A stretch of DNA of 54,778 nt from Thalassobacter stenotrophicus (lineage in GTDB: Bacteria > Pseudomonadota > Alphaproteobacteria > Rhodobacterales > Rhodobacteraceae). The stretch is taken from assembly GCF_001458315.1 (NCBI RefSeq), contig NZ_CYRX01000006.1, positions 1 to 54,778 of the forward strand. The letters are read 5' to 3'. The notes beneath the pieces were generated by a model, which was not told the origin of the DNA, ran no database searches, and saw only the letters and a list, made by a program, of their open reading frames with translations. The translations under genes were made by a program, and so were the position numbers. Position 1 is the first letter of the stretch; each line of letters starts with the position of its first letter. Positions 6,692 to 15,831 of the stretch are shown piece after piece.

Positions 6692-9096
6692 CAGGCCCCC
6701 CGCATGGCGTTGCCCGCCGGGTCGTAGGGAGAGGCCGCAATAACGGTCGCTCCCCGTTCCACACCCACGACGTGCATGGTTAATTCCGTACCCTCAGCAG
6801 CGCAGTCTTGGTTCACCATCCCCATTGCAAGCGATTTGCCCGTCGTGTGTCCGTACCCGCCCGAGGTCACGAAACCGACCTTTTCGCCATCACGCCAGAT
6901 CGGTTCATAGCCGCTGGCATCAGCGTCCTTGGCATCCACTTCCAACGTCACAAGCACTTGGGCCGGGCCTGAGCCAGCACGCTCGGCCTCTGCCGCAGCT
7001 TTGCCGACGAAGTCCTTGGACCAGTCGATCCAGCGGTCCATACCGGTTTGCGCAGCGGTGTAGCCTTGGGTGAACTCAGCCGACCAGATGCCAAAGCTTT
7101 TCTCCAGCCGCAGGGACAGGAGCGCGTTGAAGCCGATCTCTTTGATGCCGTGGGCTGCACCTGCTGCCAAAAGCGTTTCGCGCAGGGTGATGTGTTCCGC
7201 CGCCGAGCAGTGGATTTCATAGCCCAACTCGCCCGCGACCGACAGACGCCCGACCTTGCACCGCAACATCCCGATGTCGAACGTGCCGCATCCCATGAAC
7301 GGCAGCGTTGCGATGTCGTCTTGCGTCACGGCCTCCATGATCTTGCGCGCGTTCGGCCCAGAGACCGAGAACCCGACGGTGGCATCCGCGATGTCCGTGA
7401 CGGTCACGCCGTCGTCCATGTGGTCATCGAACCAGCGCATGTGCCATTCGCGCAGATAGTAGCTGCCCATGATCCACCACGTCCCGTCGCCCCAGTTAAA
7501 GACGGTCAAATCCCCCTTCAGCTTGCCCGTGGGCGACAGCATCGGGGCCAGTTTCGCGCGACCGGGTTTGGGCAGTTTGGACGCCATGATCCGGTCAAGC
7601 CACGCCTCTGCGCCGGGGCCGGACACCTCAAACCGGGAAAAGCCTGAGATATCCAACAGGCCCGCGGCCTCACGGGTGGCTTTGCATTCCGCAGCCACCA
7701 GATCAAACGCGTTTGAGCGCTTGAGCGTGGGTGTTTCCTCAAACCCTTCAGGAGCGAAATAGAGGGGCATTTCCAAGCCGTAGCTTGCCCCCCAACGCGC
7801 GCCCGCCGCCGACATCGCATCATAGGCTGAAGCCTTTTTCAGCGGACGCCCTGCGGGGAGTTGTTCGTTCGGGTATGTCATCACAAAGCGCCGGGTGTAG
7901 AACTGGCCCGTGGTTTCGCGGATGAACTGGCGGTTTTCGGCAAACTTGCCATAGCGCGCGACGTCCATACCGAACACGTCGGCCTCTGGCTCACCGTGGA
8001 TCATCCACTCGGCCAGCGATTTGCCGACGCCGCCCCCCTGTAGGAAGCCTGCCATCACCGCACAGGCGCACCAATACCCGGGCTTGCCTCGCACCGGCCC
8101 GACCAGCGGGTTCCCATCGGGTGAGAACGTGAACGCCCCGTTGACCCACGTTTTCACACCGACCTCTTGCAGCGCCGGGTAGCGTTCAAAACCAAGGATC
8201 AATTCATTCTCGATGCGGTCGGTCTGTTCTTGGAACAGCTCCATCCCGTAATCCCACGGCGCGCCATCCAGCGCCCAGTGTTCGTGGTCAATCTCATAGA
8301 TACCAAGCAGAACGCCCTTTTGGTCCTGCCGCAGATAGGTAAAGCCCTCTAGGTCCACGGTCATGGGGACCTCGAAATCCAGCTCTTCTAGCTGTGGGAT
8401 CGTGTCCGAGATCAGATAGTGGTGTTTGAGCGGCGCAACCGGCAGTTCTATTCCCGCCATACGGCCCAACTGCTTGGCCCATAGCCCGCCTGCGTTCACC
8501 ACATGCTCACACGTGACAACGCCCTTATCAGTGATCACGCGCCAGCCGTCTTTGGTCTGTTCCAAGGCTTCGACCTTGGTATGTTCAAACACAGATGCAC
8601 CGCGTTTCTTGGCTGCAATCGCGTAGGCTTGGACGGTGCCGGTGGTATCAACATAGCCCTCTCGGTCGGCCCACATGCCGCCCAAAAGGCCTTCGGGGGA
8701 CATGATGGGGCACAATTCATGCGCCTCTTCCGGTGTCACGAGACGGCAATCCTCAATCCCGATGGATTGGAACGTGCGATACGCCGATTGCAACCACTCC
8801 CAGCGGTCGGGCGTGCCAGCCATGGTCAGCCCGCCGGTCATGTGCAAGCCGATGGATTGGCCGGATTCCTTCTCAATCTCGGGCAAAAGGTCGATCGTAT
8901 AGGCCTGAAGAGCCGCGATGTTGGGGTCCGCGTTCAGCGCGTGGATGCCACCCGCCGCGTGCCACGATGACCCCGCCGTCAGGATTGACCGTTCCAACAG
9001 ACACACGTCATCCCAGCCAAATTTGGCCAAGTGATACAGGACTGAGGCGCCGACAACGCCCCCTCCGATGACAACAACGCGGTAGTGCGATTTCAT
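6691..9096 (-). CDS. FAD-dependent dimethylglycine/sarcosine dehydrogenase-like protein with GcvT domain
   Basis: An 801-residue two-part enzyme. The N-terminal half is a DAO-type flavoprotein: dinucleotide fold VVVIGGGVVGASVL (residues 7-20) and SSWHAAGG (43-50), in which His46 matches the histidine that carries covalent FAD in mammalian dimethylglycine and sarcosine dehydrogenases. The C-terminal half (about 430-795) is a GcvT/aminomethyltransferase-like tetrahydrofolate domain. Such enzymes oxidatively N-demethylate secondary or tertiary amines and pass formaldehyde to folate. It is the first gene of the minus-strand operon with the MttB-like protein and TetR. Substrate not determined; dimethylglycine is the family default. 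Confidence 0.88.
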   Translation of the reverse strand: MKSHYRVVVIGGGVVGASVLYHLAKFGWDDVCLLERSILTAGSSWHAAGGIHALNADPNIAALQAYTIDLLPEIEKESGQSIGLHMTGGLTMAGTPDRWEWLQSAYRTFQSIGIEDCRLVTPEEAHELCPIMSPEGLLGGMWADREGYVDTTGTVQAYAIAAKKRGASVFEHTKVEALEQTKDGWRVITDKGVVTCEHVVNAGGLWAKQLGRMAGIELPVAPLKHHYLISDTIPQLEELDFEVPMTVDLEGFTYLRQDQKGVLLGIYEIDHEHWALDGAPWDYGMELFQEQTDRIENELILGFERYPALQEVGVKTWVNGAFTFSPDGNPLVGPVRGKPGYWCACAVMAGFLQGGGVGKSLAEWMIHGEPEADVFGMDVARYGKFAENRQFIRETTGQFYTRRFVMTYPNEQLPAGRPLKKASAYDAMSAAGARWGASYGLEMPLYFAPEGFEETPTLKRSNAFDLVAAECKATREAAGLLDISGFSRFEVSGPGAEAWLDRIMASKLPKPGRAKLAPMLSPTGKLKGDLTVFNWGDGTWWIMGSYYLREWHMRWFDDHMDDGVTVTDIADATVGFSVSGPNARKIMEAVTQDDIATLPFMGCGTFDIGMLRCKVGRLSVAGELGYEIHCSAAEHITLRETLLAAGAAHGIKEIGFNALLSLRLEKSFGIWSAEFTQGYTAAQTGMDRWIDWSKDFVGKAAAEAERAGSGPAQVLVTLEVDAKDADASGYEPIWRDGEKVGFVTSGGYGHTTGKSLAMGMVNQDCAAEGTELTMHVVGVERGATVIAASPYDPAGNAMRGA

Positions 9097-9153
9097 GACA
9101 AGCCTCCCAGAATCAGTCCGTTTTTAAAAACGCTAGGGTCGAAATCTCGATCC

Positions 9154-9175
9154 GTCTAGACACTTGTGTCTAGAC
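9154..9175. promoter_or_regulatory. Perfect palindrome in the divergent promoter region, candidate TetR operator
   Basis: GTCTAGACAC (9154-9163), a TT centre and GTGTCTAGAC (9166-9175) form a perfect 10-base-arm inverted repeat. It lies midway in the 143 bases between the divergent flavoprotein and FAH-family genes, at the size expected for a TetR dimer site. The TetR gene at 4536 is the nearest candidate regulator. Confidence 0.7.
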
Positions 9176-9239
9176 CGCTGCATCTGGTCCTTTCGAAACC
9201 TGCGCGCTAGGCTTTGAAAAACACTCTAGCGGAGCGCCT

Positions 9240-9902
9240 ATGTCCCTCGTTTTTCCTGCACCTGAGCCCTTTGTTGTCCCCGTTGTGGGCAGCGACGCCC
9301 TGTTCCCCGTGAGCCGGATTTTCTGCGTTGGGCGCAACTATGCCGCCCATGCCGCCGAGATGGGTAACGAGGTGGACCGTGAGGCCCCGTTTTATTTCAC
9401 CAAGACCCCTGTGAACGCCCTACTCACGGGTGCAACGCTGCCCTACCCGCCCGGCACCGAGGATTTTCATTACGAAATGGAGATGGCCGTGTATTTGAAC
9501 GGCACGGAGGTGTTTGGTTACGGCTGCGCGCTGGATATGACCCGCCGGGACCTGCAAATTCGTGAGCGGAAAAAGCAACGCCCTTGGGATCTAGGCAAGG
9601 ATCTTGAGGGCGGCGCAGTAATGGCGCCCATCACACCCGCCGCAGAAGTGACTGACATCCACACCCATCACATTGCCCTGACCCAAAACGGCACCGAAAA
9701 GCAAAGCGCGCCGATTGCGGATATGGTCTGGTCCGTGCCCGACCTGATCAGTCATCTGTCCGGCTTTTATACGCTGCGCCCCGGTGATGTGATCCTGACG
9801 GGCACACCTGCGGGCGTTGGCCCCGTGACCCCGGGCGATGTGCTGCGCGGCACGATCAACGGGCTGGCACCAGTTGACCTAACGATCACTGATCCAGCCT
9901 GA
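9240..9902 (+). CDS. Fumarylacetoacetate hydrolase (FAH) family protein
   Basis: A 220-residue single-domain FAH protein, the size of fumarylpyruvate hydrolases and FAHD1-like acylpyruvase/oxaloacetate enzymes. Family residues are visible: GRNYAAHAAEMG (31-42) with His37 and Glu40; metal ligands Glu79 and Glu81 in HYEMEMAVYL and Asp99 in ALDM; and the C-terminal LTGTPAGVGPV. It hydrolyses or tautomerises a 2,4-dioxo or 2-oxo acid with Mg2+. It opens the plus-strand operon before a TRAP transporter and is divergent from the demethylation operon, so it may act on the carbon skeleton left after demethylation. Exact substrate unknown. Confidence 0.88.
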   Translation: MSLVFPAPEPFVVPVVGSDALFPVSRIFCVGRNYAAHAAEMGNEVDREAPFYFTKTPVNALLTGATLPYPPGTEDFHYEMEMAVYLNGTEVFGYGCALDMTRRDLQIRERKKQRPWDLGKDLEGGAVMAPITPAAEVTDIHTHHIALTQNGTEKQSAPIADMVWSVPDLISHLSGFYTLRPGDVILTGTPAGVGPVTPGDVLRGTINGLAPVDLTITDPA

Positions 9903-9973
9903 AAAAACGCTGGCTCGGTGGTGCGCGCTCGGGCAGACTTCCGGGTACCGTGGGGAGATGAGAGGACACCGCC

Positions 9974-10993
9974 ATGAACCGTCGCACCATTTTGGGCGTC
10001 ATCGCCGCCGCCGGCCTGTGCCTTGCGCATCCCGTTCAGGCACAAGACGTCACGCTGAACCTACACCAGTTTTTGCCGGCCCAAGCCAACGTGCCCAAGC
10101 TGATCCTAGACGTTTGGGCCGATGCGATTGAAGCGGACTCAGACGGGCGCATTCAGATCAACCGCTTCCCCTCCATGCAGTTGGGTGGTGTGCCGCCGGA
10201 ACTGATGGACCAAGCAATTGACGGTGTCGCCGACATCATCTGGACCGTGGTCGGGTACACGCCCGGCCGCTTTCCCCGCACGGAGGTGTTCGAACTGCCG
10301 TTCTTCGTCAGCGATGCCGCCGCCGCATCCAGCGCATATTGGCAGATGTACGAACGCCATATGCGCGACACGGAATTTCGCGATGTCCACGTGCTGGGCA
10401 CATGGGTGCATGGCCCCGGGGTGATCCACTCACAGGCTCCGATTACCGCGCCCGAGGATATGACCGGCGTCAAAGCGCGGGGTGCCAGCCGAATGGTGAA
10501 CCAGCTTTTGGGCGAACTGGGTGCCACGCCCGTGGGCATGCCTGTGCCTGCTATCCCAGAGGCACTATCAAAGGGGGTAGTGGATGCCGTGACAATTCCG
10601 TGGGAGGTCACGGGCGGGCTAAAGGTGCCCGAATTGGTATCCAACCACACCGAATTTGAGGGCAACATGCTGTACACACTGACCTTTGTGTTGGCGATGA
10701 ATCCGGACAGCTACGCTGCCCTGCCCGATGACCTAAAGGCCGTGGTCGATGCGAACTCTGGCCTAGAGTTTTCGGTCAATGCAGGCCGCATCCAACAGGA
10801 CGCAGATGCCCCGGCCCGCGCGGTGGCAGTTGCACGTGGAAACACGATCACGACAATCACCGATCCTAGCGATTGGGTCGCCAAAACCGCGCCCATCTAC
10901 ACCGCGTGGATCGCTGAGATGGAGGCCAAGGGCATCGACGGACAAGCGTTGATTGACGAAGCAAAGGCCCTTATGGCTGCGCACGGCAACTAA
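9974..10993 (+). CDS. dctP: TRAP transporter substrate-binding protein (DctP type)
   Basis: A 339-residue periplasmic binding protein with a Sec signal peptide at residues 1-24 (ending VQAQ). Mature sequence VTLNLHQFLPAQANVPKLI and the later KGVVDAVTIPWEVTGG fit the DctP fold, in which an Arg pairs with the substrate carboxylate. It delivers an organic acid, or carboxylated amine, to the DctQM membrane pair encoded directly downstream. Substrate unknown; context suggests an N-methylated or ring-derived carboxylate handled by the neighbouring MttB-like, flavoprotein and FAH genes. Confidence 0.9.
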   Translation: MNRRTILGVIAAAGLCLAHPVQAQDVTLNLHQFLPAQANVPKLILDVWADAIEADSDGRIQINRFPSMQLGGVPPELMDQAIDGVADIIWTVVGYTPGRFPRTEVFELPFFVSDAAAASSAYWQMYERHMRDTEFRDVHVLGTWVHGPGVIHSQAPITAPEDMTGVKARGASRMVNQLLGELGATPVGMPVPAIPEALSKGVVDAVTIPWEVTGGLKVPELVSNHTEFEGNMLYTLTFVLAMNPDSYAALPDDLKAVVDANSGLEFSVNAGRIQQDADAPARAVAVARGNTITTITDPSDWVAKTAPIYTAWIAEMEAKGIDGQALIDEAKALMAAHGN

Positions 10994-11031
10994 AGCGTCC
11001 AAGGCCGGGCGTTCGCTTGGAGGGGTCGGGC

Positions 11032-11601
11032 ATGATGCACCGGGCAATGATGACAGTCTGCCGGGCGATGGCCTTGGTTGGCGGGTTGGTGTTGATCGCG
11101 CTGATCACCCTTGTGTGCGTGTCGATCATGGGGCGCGCATTGAATGGCGTGCTGCACGGCATGGGCGACTTTGCGCTGGCCAAAACCCTTTTGAACCTTG
11201 GCATCGGACCTGTCACCGGCGACTTTGAGCTGGTTGAGGCGGGCATGGCCTTTGCGATCTTTGCCTTCTTGCCGCTGTGTCAAATAACGGGGGCACATGC
11301 CTCGGTCGATATCTTTACCTCCAAACTGCCGCCATGGGGCCTGCGGGTCCTGAAGGCTGCAATTGAGGTCCTGTTTGCCACGGTCTTAATCATCATCGCG
11401 CTGCAACTCTATGAGGGCACGCAGTCCAAGATGCGCTCGGGCCAGACGACATTCCTGCTGCAATTCCCGATCTGGTGGGCCTATCTCGCCAGCTTGTTTG
11501 CCGCGAGCCTTGCGGCGCTTGTGGCGTGTTACATGGTCGTGCTGCGGTTTTGGGCCGTGCTGACTGCGGATGAAAGCCTGTTGGAGACCGACGCACAATG
11601 A
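11032..11601 (+). CDS. dctQ: TRAP transporter small permease (DctQ)
   Basis: A 189-residue membrane protein with about four hydrophobic segments (from ALVGGLVLIALITLVCVSIM onwards), typical of DctQ. The ATG at 11032 is chosen because GGAGGGG lies about 8 bases upstream; a TTG at 11017 would place the Shine-Dalgarno inside the gene. A short inverted repeat (TCCAAG 10998-11003 / CTTGGA 11016-11021) overlaps the ribosome-binding region between dctP and dctQ. The gene ends with a 4-base ATGA overlap with dctM. Confidence 0.88.
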   Translation: MMHRAMMTVCRAMALVGGLVLIALITLVCVSIMGRALNGVLHGMGDFALAKTLLNLGIGPVTGDFELVEAGMAFAIFAFLPLCQITGAHASVDIFTSKLPPWGLRVLKAAIEVLFATVLIIIALQLYEGTQSKMRSGQTTFLLQFPIWWAYLASLFAASLAALVACYMVVLRFWAVLTADESLLETDAQ

Positions 11602-12914
11602 CCCCATTGGAAATAGGCGCATGGTCCTTTCCAGCCCTTCTGGTCCTCATCTTTTTGCGGGTCCCAATTGGGTTGGCCATGTTCTCAACAGGGTTTGTTG
11701 GGCTGTACCTCGTGACAGGTTCCACGAACTTGGCGCTCGCGCGGCTCAAATCCGAAAGCTTCACGACATTCTCGAACTACTCGCTTTCGATTGTGCCGAT
11801 GTTCCTGTTGATGGGATATTTCGCGACCGTTGGCGGCATGTCGCAGGCGTTGTTCAAGGCGGCTGAGGGGTTTTTGGGGCACCGGCGCGGTGGTGTAGCG
11901 ATGGCCGCTGTTGGGGCCTGCGCGGGCTTTGGCGCGATCTGCGGATCATCGCTGGCAACGGCGGCGACCATGGGTCGAACCGCCCTGCCCGAACTGCGCC
12001 GCTACGGCTATTCCGGCGGGTTTTCGACCGCAACATTGGCGGCGGGCGGCACGTTGGGTATTTTGATACCACCATCCGTCATCCTTGTGATCTATGCGAT
12101 CCTAACGGAGCAAAACATCGCCAAGCTGTTTCTGGCGGCTCTTGCGCCGGGGTTATTGGCCGCAGCGGGCTACATGCTGACGATCTCGATTTATGTGCGG
12201 CTCTATCCGAATGCTGCGGGCACAAAACCCGCCGTGCCATGGGCCCAGCGCTTTGATGCGTTATGGCGGGTTTGGCCCGTTTTGATGGTGTTCCTAACGG
12301 TGGTTGGCGGCATCTATGGCGGTATCTTTACCCCGACCGAGGGCGCGGCCGTGGGCGCAATGGGCACTGCGCTAATCGCGCTTAACAAGGGTGGGCTATC
12401 GGGTCGCGTGTTAACCGAAGGGTTGCTGTCCACCGCGAAAACCACCGGGTTTATCTTTTTCATCGTGCTGGGGGCCGCGTTCTACAATGGGTTCCTCGCA
12501 CTGACGCGGGTGCCCCAAGAATTGTCGGCCTTTGTGGTGGAGCAAGGCTTTGCCCCAATGGTCGTGCTGTGCCTGATCTTGGTGTTCTATCTGATCTTTG
12601 GCTGCCTGATGGACAGCTTATCCATGATCCTGTTGACCGTACCGATCTTTTTCCCCGTGATCTCAGCGTTGGATTTCGGCATGACGACAGAGCATGTCGC
12701 GATCTGGTTCGGCATCCTTGTGTTGATTGTGGTTGAGGTCGGGCTGATCACACCGCCGGTTGGAATGAACCTGTTCATTATCAACGCCATGGATAAAACC
12801 ACATCCATGATCGAAACCTATAAGTCGGTTCTGTTCTTTGTCGCTTCGGACATCGTGCGGGTGATCATTTTGGTCGCTTTCCCCGGCATCACATTGTTCT
12901 TGATTGCGCCATGA
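11598..12914 (+). CDS. dctM: TRAP transporter large permease (DctM)
   Basis: A 438-residue polytopic protein with about 12 membrane segments. Family signatures include FGAICGSSLATAATMGRTALPELRRYGY (about 112-140) and GTLGILIPPSVILVIYAILTEQ (about 152-173). It forms the sodium-coupled transport channel with DctQ. Translation is coupled on both sides: ATGA overlaps with dctQ upstream and with the HAD gene downstream. Confidence 0.93.
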   Translation: MTPLEIGAWSFPALLVLIFLRVPIGLAMFSTGFVGLYLVTGSTNLALARLKSESFTTFSNYSLSIVPMFLLMGYFATVGGMSQALFKAAEGFLGHRRGGVAMAAVGACAGFGAICGSSLATAATMGRTALPELRRYGYSGGFSTATLAAGGTLGILIPPSVILVIYAILTEQNIAKLFLAALAPGLLAAAGYMLTISIYVRLYPNAAGTKPAVPWAQRFDALWRVWPVLMVFLTVVGGIYGGIFTPTEGAAVGAMGTALIALNKGGLSGRVLTEGLLSTAKTTGFIFFIVLGAAFYNGFLALTRVPQELSAFVVEQGFAPMVVLCLILVFYLIFGCLMDSLSMILLTVPIFFPVISALDFGMTTEHVAIWFGILVLIVVEVGLITPPVGMNLFIINAMDKTTSMIETYKSVLFFVASDIVRVIILVAFPGITLFLIAP

Positions 12915-13561
12915 CACCCATCATCTTTGACCTCGACGGGACGCTTTTGAACAGCGCGCCCGACATCCAAGCCGCCGTTAATCGCCTGATGGGCGAGATC
13001 GGCCAAGAGCCGCTTGATCTGGCAACGGTGATCTCATTCATCGGCAATGGGATCGGCGTTTTGTGCGCCCGGGTTGCTGAGCATCATGGCCTATCCGCCG
13101 CGGATGTGCCCGATCTGACCGCGCGATTGTTGGCGCACTACAACGCGGAGCCGGCAACGCTTACACACGCCTATCCGGGAGTGTTCGAGGCCCTGTCAGA
13201 GCTGCGCACGCGCGGGCATCCGATGGCCGTTTGCACCAACAAACCCGAGGCCCCTGCCCGCAAGGTGTTGGCGACATTCGGGCTGGACACGTTCTTTGAA
13301 ACTGTGGTCGGCGGTGACACATGCGCGACCCGCAAACCGGACGCAGGCCCCTTGCGTGAAACGATGGCGCGGCTTGGGCACACCGACTGCATCTATGTCG
13401 GCGACAGCGAGGTCGATGCCGAAACGGCCAAGGCCGCAGGAGTGCCATTCGTGTTCTTTACCCACGGGTATTGCCACGTGCCGCCTGCCACGCTGACCAT
13501 CCACGCGACCCTGACCGACTGGACCGATTTGCCCGGGATCGTGGCGGAGCTGACCGCCTAG
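12911..13561 (+). CDS. HAD family phosphatase, phosphoglycolate phosphatase-like
   Basis: A 216-residue HAD hydrolase. Motif I is FDLDGTLLNS, with nucleophile Asp7 and general acid Asp9; motif II is CTNKPE (about 109-114); motif IV is YVGDSEVDAETAKAAG (about 159-174). The alpha-helical cap fits the Gph/phosphoglycolate phosphatase subfamily. It overlaps the dctM stop by 4 bases and is the last gene of the FAH-TRAP operon, so a role in that pathway is plausible, though Gph-like proteins also act generally in metabolite repair. It ends 7 bases from the convergent hydrolase gene. Confidence 0.85.
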   Translation: MTPIIFDLDGTLLNSAPDIQAAVNRLMGEIGQEPLDLATVISFIGNGIGVLCARVAEHHGLSAADVPDLTARLLAHYNAEPATLTHAYPGVFEALSELRTRGHPMAVCTNKPEAPARKVLATFGLDTFFETVVGGDTCATRKPDAGPLRETMARLGHTDCIYVGDSEVDAETAKAAGVPFVFFTHGYCHVPPATLTIHATLTDWTDLPGIVAELTA

Positions 13562-13567
13562 CGGGGC

Positions 13568-14293
13568 CTAAACCTTTGTTAGAAAATCGATCAAGGTGCG
13601 GTTGAAGGCGTCTGGCTTTTCAAGATGCACCGCATGTGCGCAATCGGGAAACACCGCCAGACTGGTGCGGGGAACCGTCTGCCACAATTGTTCGGTTTGC
13701 GGCCACGCATAGGTGCGGTCTCGATCCCCCCAAATCACCAACGTCTCAGGCTGTAGCTGCGCCAACGCATCCACGCCGGACCACGCCTGCATTGCGTCCA
13801 AACCCGCCAGCATTGCGTCTGGGCCAGCTTGCTCTGCGATGGCCGCGCATTCCTCATACCCGGGCGATTGGGCGCCGTGTAAAAACCAACTGGCCGCGAT
13901 ACGTCGGGCGGTTGTGCGCGGGCCGTCCGATTGAGCGCGCGCCTTGCTTTGCGCAATGGTTTCGAACCGCCCCGGCAAAACGCCCAGCGCGCCAGTCGAG
14001 TACAGGATCAACTTGTCGATCCGCGTGCCCGCGCGGCGCGCGACCTCTTGGACAATCATACCACCCATGGAGTGCCCCAACAGGTTGAAACGATCCACGC
14101 CAAGGGCGTCCAACTGATCCACTACCCAGTCCGCGAAGGCCGGGATAGACTGGATCGCGGGCAAATGCGCATTGCGGCCAAACCCCGGCAGGTCCAGCGC
14201 GATCACATCACAGGTGCCCGATAGTGCATCCACTTGGCCCTGCCACTGCGCGCTGCCGCCCAAAAACCCGTGCACCATGACAAGCGGTGTCAC
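13568..14293 (-). CDS. Alpha/beta-fold hydrolase
   Basis: A 241-residue alpha/beta hydrolase with the oxyanion motif VHGFLGG (7-13), nucleophile elbow GHSMGG (Ser75), an acid in WGDRDR (Asp190 or Asp192) and His220 in CAHAVHLEKP. It is the last gene of the lyase-ABC operon and overlaps the permease stop by 4 bases. Members of the family cleave esters, amides or C-C bonds, so here it could release the lyase substrate from an imported conjugate. That is an inference from position only. Confidence 0.87.
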   Translation of the reverse strand: MTPLVMVHGFLGGSAQWQGQVDALSGTCDVIALDLPGFGRNAHLPAIQSIPAFADWVVDQLDALGVDRFNLLGHSMGGMIVQEVARRAGTRIDKLILYSTGALGVLPGRFETIAQSKARAQSDGPRTTARRIAASWFLHGAQSPGYEECAAIAEQAGPDAMLAGLDAMQAWSGVDALAQLQPETLVIWGDRDRTYAWPQTEQLWQTVPRTSLAVFPDCAHAVHLEKPDAFNRTLIDFLTKV

Positions 14294-15831
14294 TTTCGCT
14301 GCCCCTGCACGATGCGATCAAGGATCATGGCACAAAACAGAATGGCAAAGCCTGCGAGGATACCCTGGCCGACGTTGGCATATTGCAGCGCCTCAAGGAC
14401 GTCCTCGCCCAGCCCCTTCGCTCCGATCAGCGAGGCCACAACAACCATTGCAAGCGACAGCATAATCGTCTGATTGATGCCCGCCCGGATCGAGGGGCTG
14501 GCCAGTGGCAGATCCACGCGCGTGAGCAGATACCACTTGTTCGCCCCAAAAGAGATCGCGGCCTCACGGACACTTTCGGGGACGCCGCGCAGACCCAACA
14601 CCGTTAGGCGCACAACCGGCGTGCCGCCAAAGATCATAGTGGTGACGACGGCCGCCGGTTTGCCGGTGCCAAAAAACGCAATCACCGGGATCATGAACAC
14701 GAACGCGGGCATGGTTTGCATGAAATCCATCACCGGCTGGATCGCGGCATAAAACCGAGGGCGTCGCGCCGCGAACATGCCCAGTGGGATGCCGATCAGG
14801 ATCGACAGGCACGCAGCGGTACCCAAAAGAGCCAGCGTCGTCATCGCCTTTTCCCAAAATCCCAGAAGCCCCATGTAGGACAGGAATGCGCCGGAATAGA
14901 TGGCCATCCGCACCCCCGCTGTGAGCCACGTCAAAAGGATGATCAGCGCCGCGATCACGATCCATGGTGTACTGACAAAGACGATCTCAAGCGCGTCCAG
15001 CACGAGCCTGATCACGAAAGTAATCCCGTCGAACAGCGCGTCGCCGTTTAGGACCGCCCAGTTAAAAAAGTTCTCAACCCAATCGATGCTAGCTAGGCGG
15101 ATATCGGGGTCCGTTGGAAAGGCGCTCAGCAAGGTAAATCGCCCCGGCAGGCTGTAGTGCAGCATTGCGGCGAGCACGATTAGGGCCATGAAAACAGCAC
15201 TGAACACCATTTGCGATACGGGCATGCCCGACCGGATAGATCGGTCAGAGATCCAGTCCGAAAAGCGCGCCTCTAGTGCCCAGTTCGCGACGGTGGCCTG
15301 CGCGGCCTTGGCGAGCAACAGAATACACACCCCGATCAAAACGATCTGTGGGCCTTGGGCGGCCAAGGCGGCGGCTTCTTCGCGGATGCCCCCTATATTT
15401 TGCTCGAGGCTTTCGACGGCGCGGCGGAACGCATCCACCCGGTCAGAGCCTGCTTCAATCGCGGCGGCCAATTGCTGACGGCGCAAGTCGAGCGTCCCCT
15501 CAATGGAGGCAATCCGCGCCATCGCGTCGGCCCCCAAATCTCCGAACAATCCGCGCGCGATCTGCACCAAGGCCAAAGCCTCAAGGATCAAAAATGGCAG
15601 CGCCCATGACCAAAGCCCCCGCGCCCCAAACCAGATCGGGCCAAACAGCCCCGCCATCAGGTTGAACGTCGGGGTAAAGCGAGCCGAGGCGCCGATCTTG
15701 TTGAAGTTCTTGATGTAGTAATCCGGGTTGGTGCGAACGAAGGTGCGGATGTTATCGCGCCGCTCTTTTGCATAGGCGATGGCCGCGTCGCTGTTGGGAT
15801 CGTCGAGAGGGTTTACAGTCGCGTCCATCAT
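14290..15831 (-). CDS. ABC transporter permease, glycine betaine/proline (ProW/OpuAB) type, with long N-terminal extension
   Basis: A 513-residue permease; a plain ProW is about 350. The C-terminal 200 residues form the normal binding-protein-dependent permease domain with the EAA loop AISFGANKWYLLTRVDLPLA. The extra N-terminal 300 residues hold several more membrane segments and a heptad-rich stretch (about residues 95-150) that looks like a coiled coil between two membrane helices. It overlaps the ATPase gene by 4 bases upstream and the hydrolase by 4 bases downstream. Long permeases of this kind occur in some alphaproteobacterial betaine/TMAO-type importers; the substrate here is undetermined. 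Confidence 0.88.
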   Translation of the reverse strand: MMDATVNPLDDPNSDAAIAYAKERRDNIRTFVRTNPDYYIKNFNKIGASARFTPTFNLMAGLFGPIWFGARGLWSWALPFLILEALALVQIARGLFGDLGADAMARIASIEGTLDLRRQQLAAAIEAGSDRVDAFRRAVESLEQNIGGIREEAAALAAQGPQIVLIGVCILLLAKAAQATVANWALEARFSDWISDRSIRSGMPVSQMVFSAVFMALIVLAAMLHYSLPGRFTLLSAFPTDPDIRLASIDWVENFFNWAVLNGDALFDGITFVIRLVLDALEIVFVSTPWIVIAALIILLTWLTAGVRMAIYSGAFLSYMGLLGFWEKAMTTLALLGTAACLSILIGIPLGMFAARRPRFYAAIQPVMDFMQTMPAFVFMIPVIAFFGTGKPAAVVTTMIFGGTPVVRLTVLGLRGVPESVREAAISFGANKWYLLTRVDLPLASPSIRAGINQTIMLSLAMVVVASLIGAKGLGEDVLEALQYANVGQGILAGFAILFCAMILDRIVQGQRK

